A DNA stretch of 64,000 nucleotides from Yponomeuta sedellus (taxonomy: Eukaryota > Arthropoda > Insecta > Lepidoptera > Yponomeutidae). The notes under the pieces are model-generated. The model worked only from the letters and a program-made list of their open reading frames with translations, did not search any database and was not told where the DNA came from. Position 1 is the first letter of the stretch. Every line of letters begins with the position of its first letter. Below, piece by piece: positions 34,317 to 46,100 of this stretch. The DNA lies in contig OW203724.1 of assembly GCA_934045075.1 (NCBI GenBank), positions 12,945,473-13,009,472 on the forward strand, in the 5' to 3' direction. The translations under genes and the position numbers were made by a program.

Positions 34317-34930
34317 GCCCCCTTTCGCCGACGACTTTGGCAATGGTAATCTTTGGCGAGTGCAAACTAGGTTGCTCCTTCGGGCCTGCGCGTAAGCCAG
34401 GGGAAACTTAGTTCGCCGTAGACCACTGTGGCCAATTTGGTTAGCGAATAAGGCGTCCAGCGCCCCGTTAGCGAACTAGCTAGTCGCGTCGAGTCATAGA
34501 TGGATGACACAGAATGAGAAGCGAATGCAGAGACGAATGGGTGCGGCCAGTTTTGATAACTCTTGCCGGATACTAACTGTTTGATGGGACCTAATGGAGA
34601 CACGCGACTCAATAAACGTGAATCTATATTGTGATAGATTGATTCATGCATGATAGATATATGATATACAACGTAATCTCAGTCAGCAATGAATGTCTTC
34701 TTATCGTTGAAAGCTTTTTATACTTACCTCCATAATCACGTGTGGTAGAGCTTGTCGATATTCTCATGTTATGAAGGCTTTCACATCATTTAAATGAATG
34801 CCTCACGCAAGTTATTCAACTCATTATTCAGCTCAAATTCATATATAGGCATGTGAAGTAATTCCTTTTACAGGATATAATAGTACATTAGTATTCAATA
34901 CCTACTATAAAATAAAGTTTTAAGAAGCAG
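34317..34930 (+). other. 3' UTR of the coiled-coil gene (inferred)
   Basis: Sequence after the stop has no further open exon. AATAAA at 34911-34916 is the first good polyadenylation signal. More distal signals exist, so the true end is uncertain. Confidence 0.45.
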
Positions 34931-36179
34931 AATTATTTGTTACAATTTAGAGAATCTTCTGTTAAGTACCTAGTTACTTAAATGTCAAATATGAAACCAA
35001 GTAGCTGTTAATTTACTAAAACAGGAGCTCCTACTTTTTCAGAATTCCTTTATTGTGACGTCTCATAGTCTCGAATAAAACTGCATGTTCTCTTTAGTGA
35101 TAACACTGAAATTCTTTATCATCTGAAATTTTAGAAATGTGTTATACGTCAACCTATAATATAAAATTGTTGTACCTTCTTACAATTGAAATTGTTTAGT
35201 ACCTGTGAATTGCTCCAATATACATAAGGTGTAACCAAATGCGAGTATGTATCTATATAATAATAGTAGTTAGTATACCTTTATGATATCGTTTGATCCC
35301 TTTTCCACTTTTGCTAGTCTTTGTGTCTTCTTCTGTTTGATACCTACCTTAATCTATTGGAGCAACGCCTTATATTTAAATACTAATATTTAACAATTAG
35401 TGTACAAGATAACAATTTATCGTACCTACGTCTGACTTCACGGAAAGTCTTTGATCTGGGCATGAAGATGACACTTTTATCATTGTCAGTTGATTACATA
35501 AACGTTGTGAACTCTATCTACTTTATTCTTTACATCAATTAACCTTGTCTTAAGTCGTTTAGTATATTGTGGTTGTTGGCACTGTATAATTTTTATGTAC
35601 AAATATTAATTTTAATTATGAAAGAATTAACTTAGTTTTAAATACATAATGCATCTTGAGTTTAGCAATTTATAGGCTGTTTAAGTAGAGCTAAGCATAT
35701 TTTATCAAGGCTTGGTAAATGCTTTCTTATGTAAGTATATGTTCGTGTTAAAAAATGTGAAAGAATTAACTGGTGGTTTCAGTAACATCAGGGTGCGTTT
35801 AAAAACAATACAGTGGTACCAAAGAGTCAGTTTGTGTTAAAAACTCTTTGCTGTTTTAACTTTATGCCATGTTTAATCACACTGAGAAAACTGGGACAAA
35901 TCATCTTTTCTATTTTTTTAAGCAGATGAGAGCCCAGTAAAATGAATTTTGTCGTATCTACTTTAAAAAGCTAACAATTACATTGTGCATGTTCTATGAT
36001 AAGTATTTTGTAAAGTCATTTAATATTAAATATTATTTATTTTGTCTTAGTTAAATTGTTTAATATCATTCCAAATTAAGATGTATAAGCGGAAAATAAT
36101 TACATGATTAAGAAGGATATTAATATAAATAGCATTTGAAAAAGTATTTGTATTTTAATCTTATCTTCCTTAAAATGCT
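34931..36179. other. Intergenic AT-rich DNA
   Basis: No gene or repeat recognised; it may include distal 3' UTR of the coiled-coil gene. Confidence 0.4.
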
Positions 36180-36206
36180 CTCCTTACCGTAGGCTAAACA
36201 TAAAAC

Positions 36207-36791
36207 CAGCTAAGTGAGAGTCAGACTTGCGCACCAAAGGTTCCGTACCAGGTATTATTATTATTATTAAATCATATCGGACCATGAAATCCATATAACA
36301 AGCCAAACTTAAAAATATAGATAAAACTATAAATTAAAAACAAAGAAAACATAATTACTCAACGGATCAATCAATTAGTTAATCAACCAACTAATCAATC
36401 CAAAATGAGGCCACATAGGGCAATTGGCCTGTCAGCCAATACCTCTAGCATATATCTAATGCCAATGGTAATGCCATCTAGCGTCCAGTGGTAGAACTAA
36501 TATTTACTTAAATTGATAGAGTGCAGTTAGTAAAGTATTTAGTGAGTCTTACTCGCGCTTAGTTGATTTTTTAAAATTATCTCTTAGAAGATATAAAAAA
36601 TTATTTTGTTGTAGAAAAACCCGCTTATCTTTTACTATTTTCATATTTATTAGGTAATAAAACATATTCTGTTTTAAAATTCAACTGGCTACTTACTGGT
36701 TCCAAAGATAGAGCCCTTAAAGATAGGACGGACGGACATACAGACAGACAGTAATAGGGTACCGTTTGGCATCGGGGGTACGGAACCCTAG
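36207..36791. repeat. Interspersed repeat with inverted GGTTCCGTACC ends
   Basis: The left end AGTCAGACTTGCGCACC/AAAGGTTCCGTACC faces the right end GGGGTACGGAACCCTAG, and near it GGACGGACGGACATACAGACAGACAG. The end pair suggests one non-autonomous element of about 585 bp. Class not determined. Confidence 0.45.
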
Positions 36792-36804
36792 AAAGTAGCT
36801 AGAC

Positions 36805-36930
36805 TAGAAACAGGCTTACGTGCATGTCGTGCATACAGCAGTTGTGCGACTAATTAATGTTATTGAAGCCAAAGAGGTTTGTCACGATCTTGGCAATGGC
36901 AAACACTGGTATCTGCCTCTACTTAAATTG
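36805..36930 (+). repeat. RTE-like LINE 3' end
   Basis: GTGCATACAGCAGTTGTGCG, GAAGCCAAAGAGGTTTGTCA and CTTGGCAATGGCAAACACTG correspond, in plus orientation, to the 3' region of the minus-strand fragments at 4735-5161 and 12965-13265. Confidence 0.55.
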
Positions 36931-37086
36931 TTCTAAGGCCTCAGTCATGTAGCGAAAACTGAAAAATACGTAGATTGTAGAATTTTATTAACATCCTAAT
37001 TCCATCGGAAAGAGGTCCGACGGATGTTAATCATCTATCTAGGTATTAGTTTATGTACATAGAAAGAGTTACTAGAATTACTCGCC

Positions 37087-37230
37087 TAAGGGCTGATTTT
37101 TCAATAGTCAGATAACTTTTATCTGAGGAATAAAAATGGCGGTTTGACAGCTTATGTATGAAAATTATGTCAAACCGCCATTTTCAATCCTCAGATAAAA
37201 GTTATCTAACTATTGAAAAATCAGCCCTTA
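37087..37230. mobile_element. Foldback MITE with 63-bp inverted arms
   Basis: Arm 37087-37149 (TAAGGGCTGATTTTTCAATAG ... GGCGGTTTGACA) matches the reverse complement of 37168-37230 with about three mismatches around an 18-bp loop. No coding capacity. A DNA-type miniature element is likely. TAA/TTA ends are compatible with a short AT target, but no clear duplication is seen. Confidence 0.85.
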
Positions 37231-37333
37231 TGGACATCGAATTTCTGTAGTAATATTTGAATTGTAGTTTTATAAAACACACCCTGCTCAAATCAATTCA
37301 ATTCTTTTTTACGTACAGGATTGTCAGGAGGAC

Positions 37334-37687
37334 AGTTACAGGACATTTAGTCACTAAATAGGTTTTTAAATTTGTCCTTAGCACGGGTTAGTGCATTAAA
37401 AATAATATAATCATGAGGGTACAGCGATAATTATCATTCCGATGTAAAACCTAACTGCAAAGTGGGTACTCGGGGCTGCAAGTGATGCAAATTACTTCAG
37501 CCAGGTGTTGTTGCCTGTACGTAATACAGAGAATATTGTAAAGAGGTTCGAAATTTCACTGATGCTGGTGAGTCATCCATTAGCTCAGTTGGAAAGAGCG
37601 CTGGCACGGATAGCGAGAGGTCGCGGGTTCAAGTCCCGGCATGGGTGGAATTTTTAGCCTCTAAATAGGTTTTTAAGTTACAGGACA
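37334..37687 (+). mobile_element. tRNA-Ile-like retroposon (SINE-A), copy 6
   Basis: A perfect 12-bp duplication AGTTACAGGACA (37334-37345, 37676-37687) flanks 37346-37675. The element starts in what is normally its own 3' end (CTAAATAGGTTTTTAAATTTG), then leader, body, tRNA-like module at 37575-37646 and the same 3' end again. This is expected if the source transcript came from tandemly joined units. Confidence 0.82.
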
Positions 37688-37856
37688 GTTTGTGGAGATG
37701 GCATTTTTTTCCCTTATTACGTTGAGAAAAAAGTTGACTTAATACAATAGTGGAATTTTGGCAGTAGTTTCACGTAAGTAGGTACTAGACCTCTTGTTTT
37801 ACCGGCCTGACTTCGGATATGCCTATTTCCAGCAGTGGACTGACAAAGGCTGATTA

Positions 37857-37980
37857 TTTTAAAAACATATTTAGAGGCTAAAAATTCCACCCATGCCGGG
37901 ACTCGAACCCGCGACCTCTGGCTAACCGTGCCAGCGCTCTCCCAACTGATCTAATGGTACGTAATACAGAGAAATGATGT
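37857..37980 (-). mobile_element. SINE-A, copy 7, rearranged fragment
   Basis: On the minus strand the tRNA-like module and terminal arm are recognisable (GTTCGAGTCCCGGCATGGG to GGTTTTTAA-like end at 37857). The piece GTACGTAATACAGAGA beside the tRNA 5' end is inverted relative to its normal order, so this copy is rearranged. No clear target duplication. Confidence 0.65.
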
Positions 37981-38826
37981 GGCGATGGGGTAGTGAATGT
38001 ATATGTATACCTAATGATAAAAATTTTAAACTGTTTCTTCTTCTTTTGTTTCACGTTAATAAATAATAATACTCGTAGAAAATCACAACATGTTATAAAC
38101 GTAACCTATATTCAAGTAAATAAAATTTATTGAATGATTAAGTCCAATCATAGGGAGCCTGATTGATCTATTCCGAAAAATCAAGTAAATTCTCATTTAA
38201 GTCAATAATACGAACGGGTGTCTTCGTTCGCCTTCGGGTGTGTGCGGTGCCGATGGAAGAGTGTCTTTATTTGCCTTAGTCCGGTTAGTCTGAACGCAGA
38301 ATATGTCCTTAGAGCAGCATTCGATTCGATCACGGTTTCCTGGGACACTTGTAAAATGTTTAACGCGCTATGCATCGAAATCGCCAGGCAATACTGTTTT
38401 TCATCAAGGACCAAGAATAAATACATTGTAGACTTTCAATGTAATCCACTATTTGACTCTCTTTTCAAGTAAGTTTTAAACGGTATATAACTCTTCCATT
38501 AGACCAAAAAAATATTTTAGTATATTTTTTGAGGACCTAAAAGCAACATAAAATTATATTTTAAAACTTTATTTTCTTCAGCCAAGAACGCGGTCAGCCA
38601 TTTTTGTCTATGGTTTGAAGTCCAAAAAATTGTAGAGTGCGTTTCACATTATAGTTCCTTTCATGAAATTCTTATCACCATGTAATAGAGACTATATTTG
38701 CTAAATCCAAGGGACTTATTTCGTGAAACGCACTTTAAACAAAGTTTGACATTCAATTTTCTGTGATTTCTCAGCATACTGAAATAACAACAACACAACC
38801 ATGATTTCATCGAATTTACATCCAAA
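37981..38826. other. Intergenic, no supported gene
   Basis: The frame at 38218-38472 shows no motif that I recognise. Two segments, AGTGCGTTTCACATTATAG at about 38636 and TTTCGTGAAACGCACTT at about 38718, are inverted copies and may be the ends of a small element of about 100 bp. Confidence 0.4.
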
Positions 38827-39006
38827 ATAAACCATTATTGCATTGTTCGAGAGTGAAAAAACACGTCAATAAAAACCCCCGAGAAGTTGTGGGTTCGTGT
38901 ACCCAGTGAAATTAACATTCGAAAAACTTGGCTCAAATTTGCCAAAAGAGACCCCGACTCTTTATCAATTGAAACTCGGGTGTATTTATGTGAAGATCAC
39001 CTTGAT
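38827..39006 (+). pseudogene. THAP-type zinc-finger relic
   Basis: In one frame: CIVRE, stop, KNTSIKTPEKLWVRVP, RKTWLKFAKRDPDSLS and RVYLCEDHLD. The order, the invariant W and the final C-E-D-H match the THAP C2CH DNA-binding domain, known from P-element-type transposases and host genes derived from them. The stop TGA at 38854-38856 falls where the second zinc-binding cysteine is expected (TGT or TGC to TGA). A GTAAGT follows the CEDHLD codons, so an exon border may be preserved. No other part of the gene was found. Confidence 0.65.
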
Positions 39007-39179
39007 GTAAGTCCTATAATAATCAATGTCCACTGGCTCTGGCTGAACGATGTTTGTTTACATACTTTAGATGGTTTCAAGATGGCGGATAGCGTTTTCG
39101 CCGTTACGAATTATACGAGGATAAAAATTTTTTACTTTGAAAATTTTGCAGCCATCCTGCATACTTACTTAGCAAAATG

Positions 39180-40000
39180 AATATATTTCGGTTTCTTACG
39201 TTAAATACTATAGGAAATATTCATTTATCGCGTCAAATTTGATACGTGTCAAATAGCGGATTGGGACGATAATACTTATATTATTATTATTTATTAGCTA
39301 CTCCAACAGTATCTTTACATTTAATTTAAAAACTACTAATTCTAATGTATAATTTAGTGTGAAACACCTTTACAGGGTTTAAAACTTTTTTTCTATAATG
39401 GTTGTTAAAGAACCTAAGTGTGCTACGATATAATGTTAGCTTGCATTGCTAGTGATATTTGGAGATTAGACTACTTAGGTATAATTATTAATGACTTACT
39501 ACTTACTTAACCTAACCAGGGTATCAAACGTTTACACGGAAAGAATCGGGAATTATTTTCAAATTTTCGAAATCCGTATCTGATATAACTTTTCAACCTC
39601 ATCTTTTGAATGAATTGAAATGAATTAGCCGTATTGAGAGGTTCCTATCAGCTAAAGACATTATTTGCATTTAATTATGCGCAATACAAAAGAAGATATA
39701 ACGCACCTACAAGTAGTATCATCTCAACGCATAGGTACACGAAACACGTGCCTACTATGTAAGTGTGTATTGTACATTGGGCTAAACAAATCAAGTAATA
39801 ACAAACAAGCTGTATGAGCTGAGATAAGAACTCAAAAGTTACAATCCTGGTCGTAGCCCGGGACAAACAGTGGGGTACTTTTGTGAATAACATTGGAGAT
39901 TGATGACATGTAATATTTGTTTTCATTATTTATGATTATTTAGTTCTTTCCCCACCGAACTAAATACTGGCTACGCCTATACTCACAACAATTAAGATAA
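39180..40000. other. Intergenic, no supported gene
   Basis: AT-rich sequence with no recognised element. Confidence 0.4.
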
Positions 40001-40019
40001 TGTAGATATGAGGCCGGTC

Positions 40020-40145
40020 TATGATACAAATGTTATCAATCGCCGACAAAATTATATTAATAGTGGTTCGGTTTCATCGAAACGGTTAGTCAAAGCGTAG
40101 TACTTGCCAACATAATAGCGTTCGTGGAACATTTTACCTAAGAAA
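40020..40145 (+). promoter_or_regulatory. Upstream region of the acyl-CoA ligase gene
   Basis: No TATA box in a suitable place. The start context is AGAAAATG. The 5' UTR and transcription start cannot be fixed from sequence alone. Confidence 0.3.
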
Positions 40146-43100
40146 ATGTTTAAGACATCGTCAACCATGTTTTCTGTGCTTAAGGGTCTTGATAGAGAAT
40201 GGATTTTAGCCGTGTCTATAAGGTAAGCATAAAATATAAGTTTGTCTTGTCCTGAATTACCTAGAGCAAGTACTTAGTTAAAGATACTAAGGGCCAGTTT
40301 CTGAATTGATAATTTCTCTAATTAAACAGTTAACTGTGTGCTGTAAGTGCTGTCTCTTCGAATTTATCAGAAAAGAGCGTGACAGAACGTTACTTAAGTA
40401 TTTACTTAGTGAAATTCTCGATTCAGAAACCGGATCAGACATATTTTTGAGAGCTTTTTTTCGACATGAGAATAAATCCAGCTAGTTATTTTAAATTAGT
40501 AAAAAAATGCTGTGTCATAGAATAGCAGGCATTTTGTATCCACGTTATTGTGTTGTTAAAGAAATGACTAAAAATATTTTCCCTATTCTTATGTTGCTTT
40601 TTTTTTACAATTTTACTATTCGATATGTAAACGAATCCTTTAGAAATTCAAAACGGGGACAGTAAATACCTCATCATGGTTTAATTAAAATTAGACGATT
40701 TGCGATATATTGCAATAGCTATTCATAAAAAAGACCAGCACTGCTCAAAAGACTGAAGTATAAAACATTATTTTCTTTGCTAATTAATAGAGCCTCGAGG
40801 TACTTCAGGACAAGTTGGCATTATTACTTTTTTCCTCGGTGACTGGACTATTAGGTACGCTCAATTGTTTTCAAGTATCTAACCGACATTGCTTATTATT
40901 ATTATAACTTTCCGTAAATGGAGTGTTCCACACGTCCATACGAACCACATTGCCTCCAAGGTAGTTTCATGGTTTAGTATGACAATTCGATGTATATTTC
41001 ATAGTTGATTAACGCACCAATTAACAGCTTGGATGACTAATTGTACTATTTGGCTAAGCAGTGTACACCGATTTGTCATAATAGAATAAACGCGTCTTAT
41101 GGAGCGCGATTCTCGCTTAAGATACCTATGAAGTATTCGTAATTATAATTTTTTATCCGTAGAGGAGTTAGAGATTCGGGCCGTTTTGTTGGCATTTGCT
41201 AGTCTGCGATTATTTCTTGACTTATATGGACTCAATGTCCCCGGCAGCGAAAGTTGTCTGAGCTTCCTCTGTGATCCCGTGGTTGACTTCTTAGAATCAC
41301 TTACTTCTTTAAAGAAGCTTCTTACTAAACCAACTTTCCACCTGTGGTTGGCTTGTGGGGAGCTTATTAAAAGTGAGCGGTCTTAGGCCTCATTAAGATG
41401 TTTTATTGCGGGTTGATGTTGCGTGGCTCAGGATGTCACGGTCATTCCTCTCGGTTAGATGCTGCTTTGGTACTTCAATTTATAATTTTCAGTGGGATAA
41501 ATAATTAGTACCTATATGATCAGCAAGTAAATCAAATTCGGTCAGCAAACGAATTCATTTTGATCAGCATAGTAAATAAATAAGCAAGGACACGATGTCT
41601 GCAAATGAATCAAGCATGGTAAGAATTTTTTTCATTTAATTTTTATATTTGGGTAAATTAAAGCTGCTCAATTTAGCATGTTCTGCTGATCATTAGTTGC
41701 TGATTAATACCTTTTTGATGGCCTAGCGCAGTATATGTTTGCTGATCGTGTAACAAAGATACAACTCCCCCCCCTCTTAACGGTTGCCATCCGCTTCGGA
41801 ATGTCACCTTAAATGATACGTCCTTTACAGGTCGCTCCATTCATCTCTGCGAAGGCACAATAGCGGCCTCAGTTACATTCACCACGTGGGGCAGACGCCT
41901 CTGAGGCATATCCCTCTCGGCGTGACCCTGAGCGAGGCGGCTGAGAGATGGCCCGGCAGGCCGGCTGTCATCTCGCGCCACGAGAACAGGAGTCTGACGT
42001 TCGCGGAACTATTGCAAGAGGTATATACTTACTGACTTCCTTTGGCTCTACAACCCTCTATGAGTCTTTGGCTACTCTACGGTTCTTCCACGTGTTCTTG
42101 GAGCTTCGACTCTCTCTTCCAGTGCTGTCTATCTTTCTGTGATCTTCAATACCACCAATGTTTTCTAGGGTTAGGGTTCAGATTTTCGAAGTTCAGCTGT
42201 GACTGTAAACACACTGCTGTGGTGTACAACTCAGCATTAACGGTTTTCACGTGTAAACGTCTCAAACCATACCTCCGTATCAGGATCATGACACAGTACC
42301 ACTGAGCTATCAAGATCAACTTCGGTGACACTCAGTCGTTCAGCAATTCTGTTGTTAATATTTACAAAGCGCGCTGCGACAAGGAAGTTTTATTTTATAG
42401 TGGAAACCATTTTAAAGCTGCTTATATTGCTTACTCTTCAAGACGGCCAGAAATCGCTGTAACCAGGTGATTAGGAACGCAAAACGCCGCCACATCTACT
42501 CTTCCATAGAAAAATGTTCCGCCAGTAACATCTGGCAATTCCTGCGTACTCTGGGCTTTGGAAGGTGTCGGCAGGATCTGAACCCGTCTCTTGACGTGAA
42601 TGGTCTGAACCGGCACTTTTCATCGCCTCCTCACTCTATCGATCCGCTGTTAAAAGCCCTGACTGTAAAGTCTCTCACAACGTCTTCCGTAGCTTCCCTT
42701 AATAGTTTCTGCTTCACCCCGGCTGCTGACTCGGACGTTGAAAAAATTATCCTCTCCGTCCACACCAAGGCTGTAGGCCATGACTCTATAGGTCGTGACC
42801 TACTATTGCCGATCCTCACGCCAATCCTTCCTGTCCTTACCCATATCATAAACTATTCGTTATCCTCCTGCTCCTATCCCACTCAATGGAAAATGGCTTA
42901 CATGGTGCCAATTCCGAAAACTTCACTTCCCACCGAATTTAGGCACTACCGGCCGATCTCGATCCTTCCTTTCCTATCCAAAGTCCTGGAACGTGTGGTG
43001 AATCGTCAGCTAATGACTTTTCTCCACACCAACCAACTACTTAATCCATTTCAGTCAGGATTCCGGCCCTCACACAGCACTTGTTCTGCCCTCGTCAAAA

Positions 43101-46100
43101 TTACAGATGACTTCCGTTCCGCTGTTGATAATCGACAAGTTACCCTTATCGCTCTACTGGATTTCAGTAGTGCGTTCAATTGCGTTGATTACGATATCCT
43201 GCTGGCTATCCTCCGCTCCCTCAACGTATCAGAGTCAGCAGCCGCGTGGTTTCACTCTTATCTTCATGGGCGCCAGCAGCGCATTCGTACTGACGACAAG
43301 TTCTCCGACTGGTGCGAGGTCACTGCTGGTGTCCCTCAAGGTGGCGTACTTTCTCCTTTACTTTTCTCAGTGTTTATTAACACTCTCGCCTCAGTAATAG
43401 ACTCCAGTTCCTATCACCTGTACGCAAACGATCTCCAGATCTATTTGCCGTCTAAACTTAACTTGCTTCCTGTTGCAATACAGAAAATGAACTGCGATCT
43501 AACTGCTGTTAACCTGTGGACTGAGCAGTTTGGTCTCCTAGTAAATCCGGCAAAGACCCAGGTGATGATTGTGGGCGGAAGGGCTTTGCTGGCTAGGATT
43601 GATATGGCATCTCTACCCCAGGTTACCTATAATGGTACCCCTTTGCCGTATTGTGGAGAGTTGAAGAACCTAGGCCTCCACATACAGAGTAACCTATCTT
43701 GGGACAAACATGTCTCAGAGATAAGTAGGAAAATCTTCTCATCCATGCACTCGCTCAAACGTATGCAGAAATTCCTGCCATATTCCGCCAAAGTTACGTT
43801 AGTCAACGCTTTGTTGCTCCCAGTCATCAACTAAGCAGATGTGTGCTACCCCGATCTCACTGAAGAACTTCTCGACAAGTTGGATCGTCTTCTTAACGTT
43901 TGTATACGTTACATCTTCGGCCTTCGTAAATTTGACCATATATCCCAATACCGTTCCCAGTTGAACTGGCTAAACATCCGCCACCGCAGGAATGCCCACA
44001 TCTTGACGCTCCTCTATGGCGTCCTTCACGATCCCTCCTCCCCCCATTATCTCCGTGAACGTTTCGCCTCACGTGGCGCGCGTGGACGCCTTCAGCGCCC
44101 ATGCAAAGATTTACTCCTTGAAATCCCAGAGCATAATGCGGCAGGCTATTCGGGTTCCTTTTCCGTGACAGCGGTACGTCTGTGGAACGCGCTGCCGCTA
44201 TACATTCGCCAGGCTCCGTCAGTCGGCGTCTTTAAGAGTAGAGTACAGGAACACTATCTTCATATTCAGAACAGTAAAGTGTAATTCCATTCGTAAGTAT
44301 GTAAAAATATAAGTATTATGAAGTCTATTTATATGTTTATAAAGTCTATCTATTCATCTTTATACATGTGCTTAATTATTATATTTGTATATGTTTATAA
44401 TTATTGTACATATTAATACATAGTTTAATTTAAAAAATATATATTTGACAATAAAATATCACCTCACCGTTTGTGACTACCCCCATCTTCTCCACGTCAC
44501 CTGTTGGTTGGCTAGAATAAAATACTATTTAGTATTAAGCCCGCCAATTGTACAATCTTCACAGGTACAATAAAGAATTTAATAATAATAATAATAATAT
44601 ATGTTTATACCGACATAAACAATTTTTTTTGTGGAATGTATTTTTATTGCAGTGTAACATTATTTTCACAGCCCAAAGTAGCATTATTTATGTTAAAATT
44701 TTTAATTTTAAATTGATTTCCCCTTTTTGAAAGGGCTTTTAGACCTACTTTGAAGATTGCTTAAACTTGCAACTTAAGACTGCTCAGAGATGCAAGATTA
44801 AAGACTGCTTAAACGTGCAACTTTACATTTCAGTCGGACAAACTAGCTGCATCCCTGAGAGATTTAGGGCTGCAGACTGGAGATCGATTCGGCATCTGGC
44901 TACCGAACTACACACACTGGATAGTCGCTATGATGACTGCGGCCCGTAGTGGATTGATTTCTGTGAGTAATGTCATCATATATTATATAATAGTTACTAA
45001 GTTCGTAACAGACGTTTCACTCCCTTATAAAACAAAAATGCACCTGTATCCAACTGGCTATGCAGAAGTTGGTACGTGGAAAATGCTGAGGAGGAGTTTA
45101 ACTCAATACTTAATAATTTATTGCATTCCACAAGTATATACAGATGACATAGCTAAAAATATGGATCTTTGTGGACCCTGTAGGGCACGCAATATTATAA
45201 ATTATAGTAGGCCTTTATAAATTAGGCCTATGACATTTAATTCTAATATTACCCATGTAATACAGAGAATAGTGTAAAGAGGTTTCACTGATGCCGGTGA
45301 GTCGCCCATTAGCTCAGTTGGATAGAGCGCTGGCACGGATAGCCAGAGGTCGCGGGTTCGAATCCCGGCATGTGTGGAATTTTTAGCCTCTAAATAGGTT
45401 TTTAAAAATGATGATAATTACTTCCAATTAAATTCGTACATTGAGATTACGAAATGTGATAAATTATTGACTGAACTAAAGAGGTCAGCAATTTACTTAG
45501 GCAACGGTACCTTATAAAATCCTAGGGGATGTATCATGAGAAACTCACACTAGATATCACCTATGATCAACCGATTCTGCCCGACTGTTCTAGATTCTAC
45601 ACGATTAAGCTCGTCTTGTGTCAGTTCGAAAATAAAATCGACTTGACTCGAAATAAACGACTCAATAATAGTTGAATCAACATTGCTAGACTTGCATAAA
45701 CTCAACTCGGTCAAAACCGACTAAACCATCTAGCCTATTGACAAGCTTACGTAATTAACTAAATAGAGTACATACTTGCATAAAAGTTCACGCACGTGCC
45801 GACGACTGTAGCTATCTTATTCATTATTTATCTTCCTGCGCCTCTCCACTAATCAAAGCGATATCAAAAATCCTCCTTCATTTATTGCCAAGCGCATCAG
45901 GTCTTCAACGCTGGTTTTATCCATTCATACAGCGATAACTATGGAAATAAACGGTATAACTACTACTAGTGATAAGGCCGCCCGCCGTCTGTACACAGGT
46001 TAAGAAATATATAAGAAAATTTTTATTTCCACAAACCTTACAGAGTTGATACAATTTAAAATTACAACTAGTTTATAAATCATAAACATTATATTAGCTT

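Noticed and set aside
42042..42305. Frames of 64-87 codons at 41948-42305 as a separate gene
   Set aside because: They are wrong-frame readings over exon 2 of the acyl-CoA ligase and the following intron. The correct frame gives [14 protein letters not shown] and ends at GTATAT.
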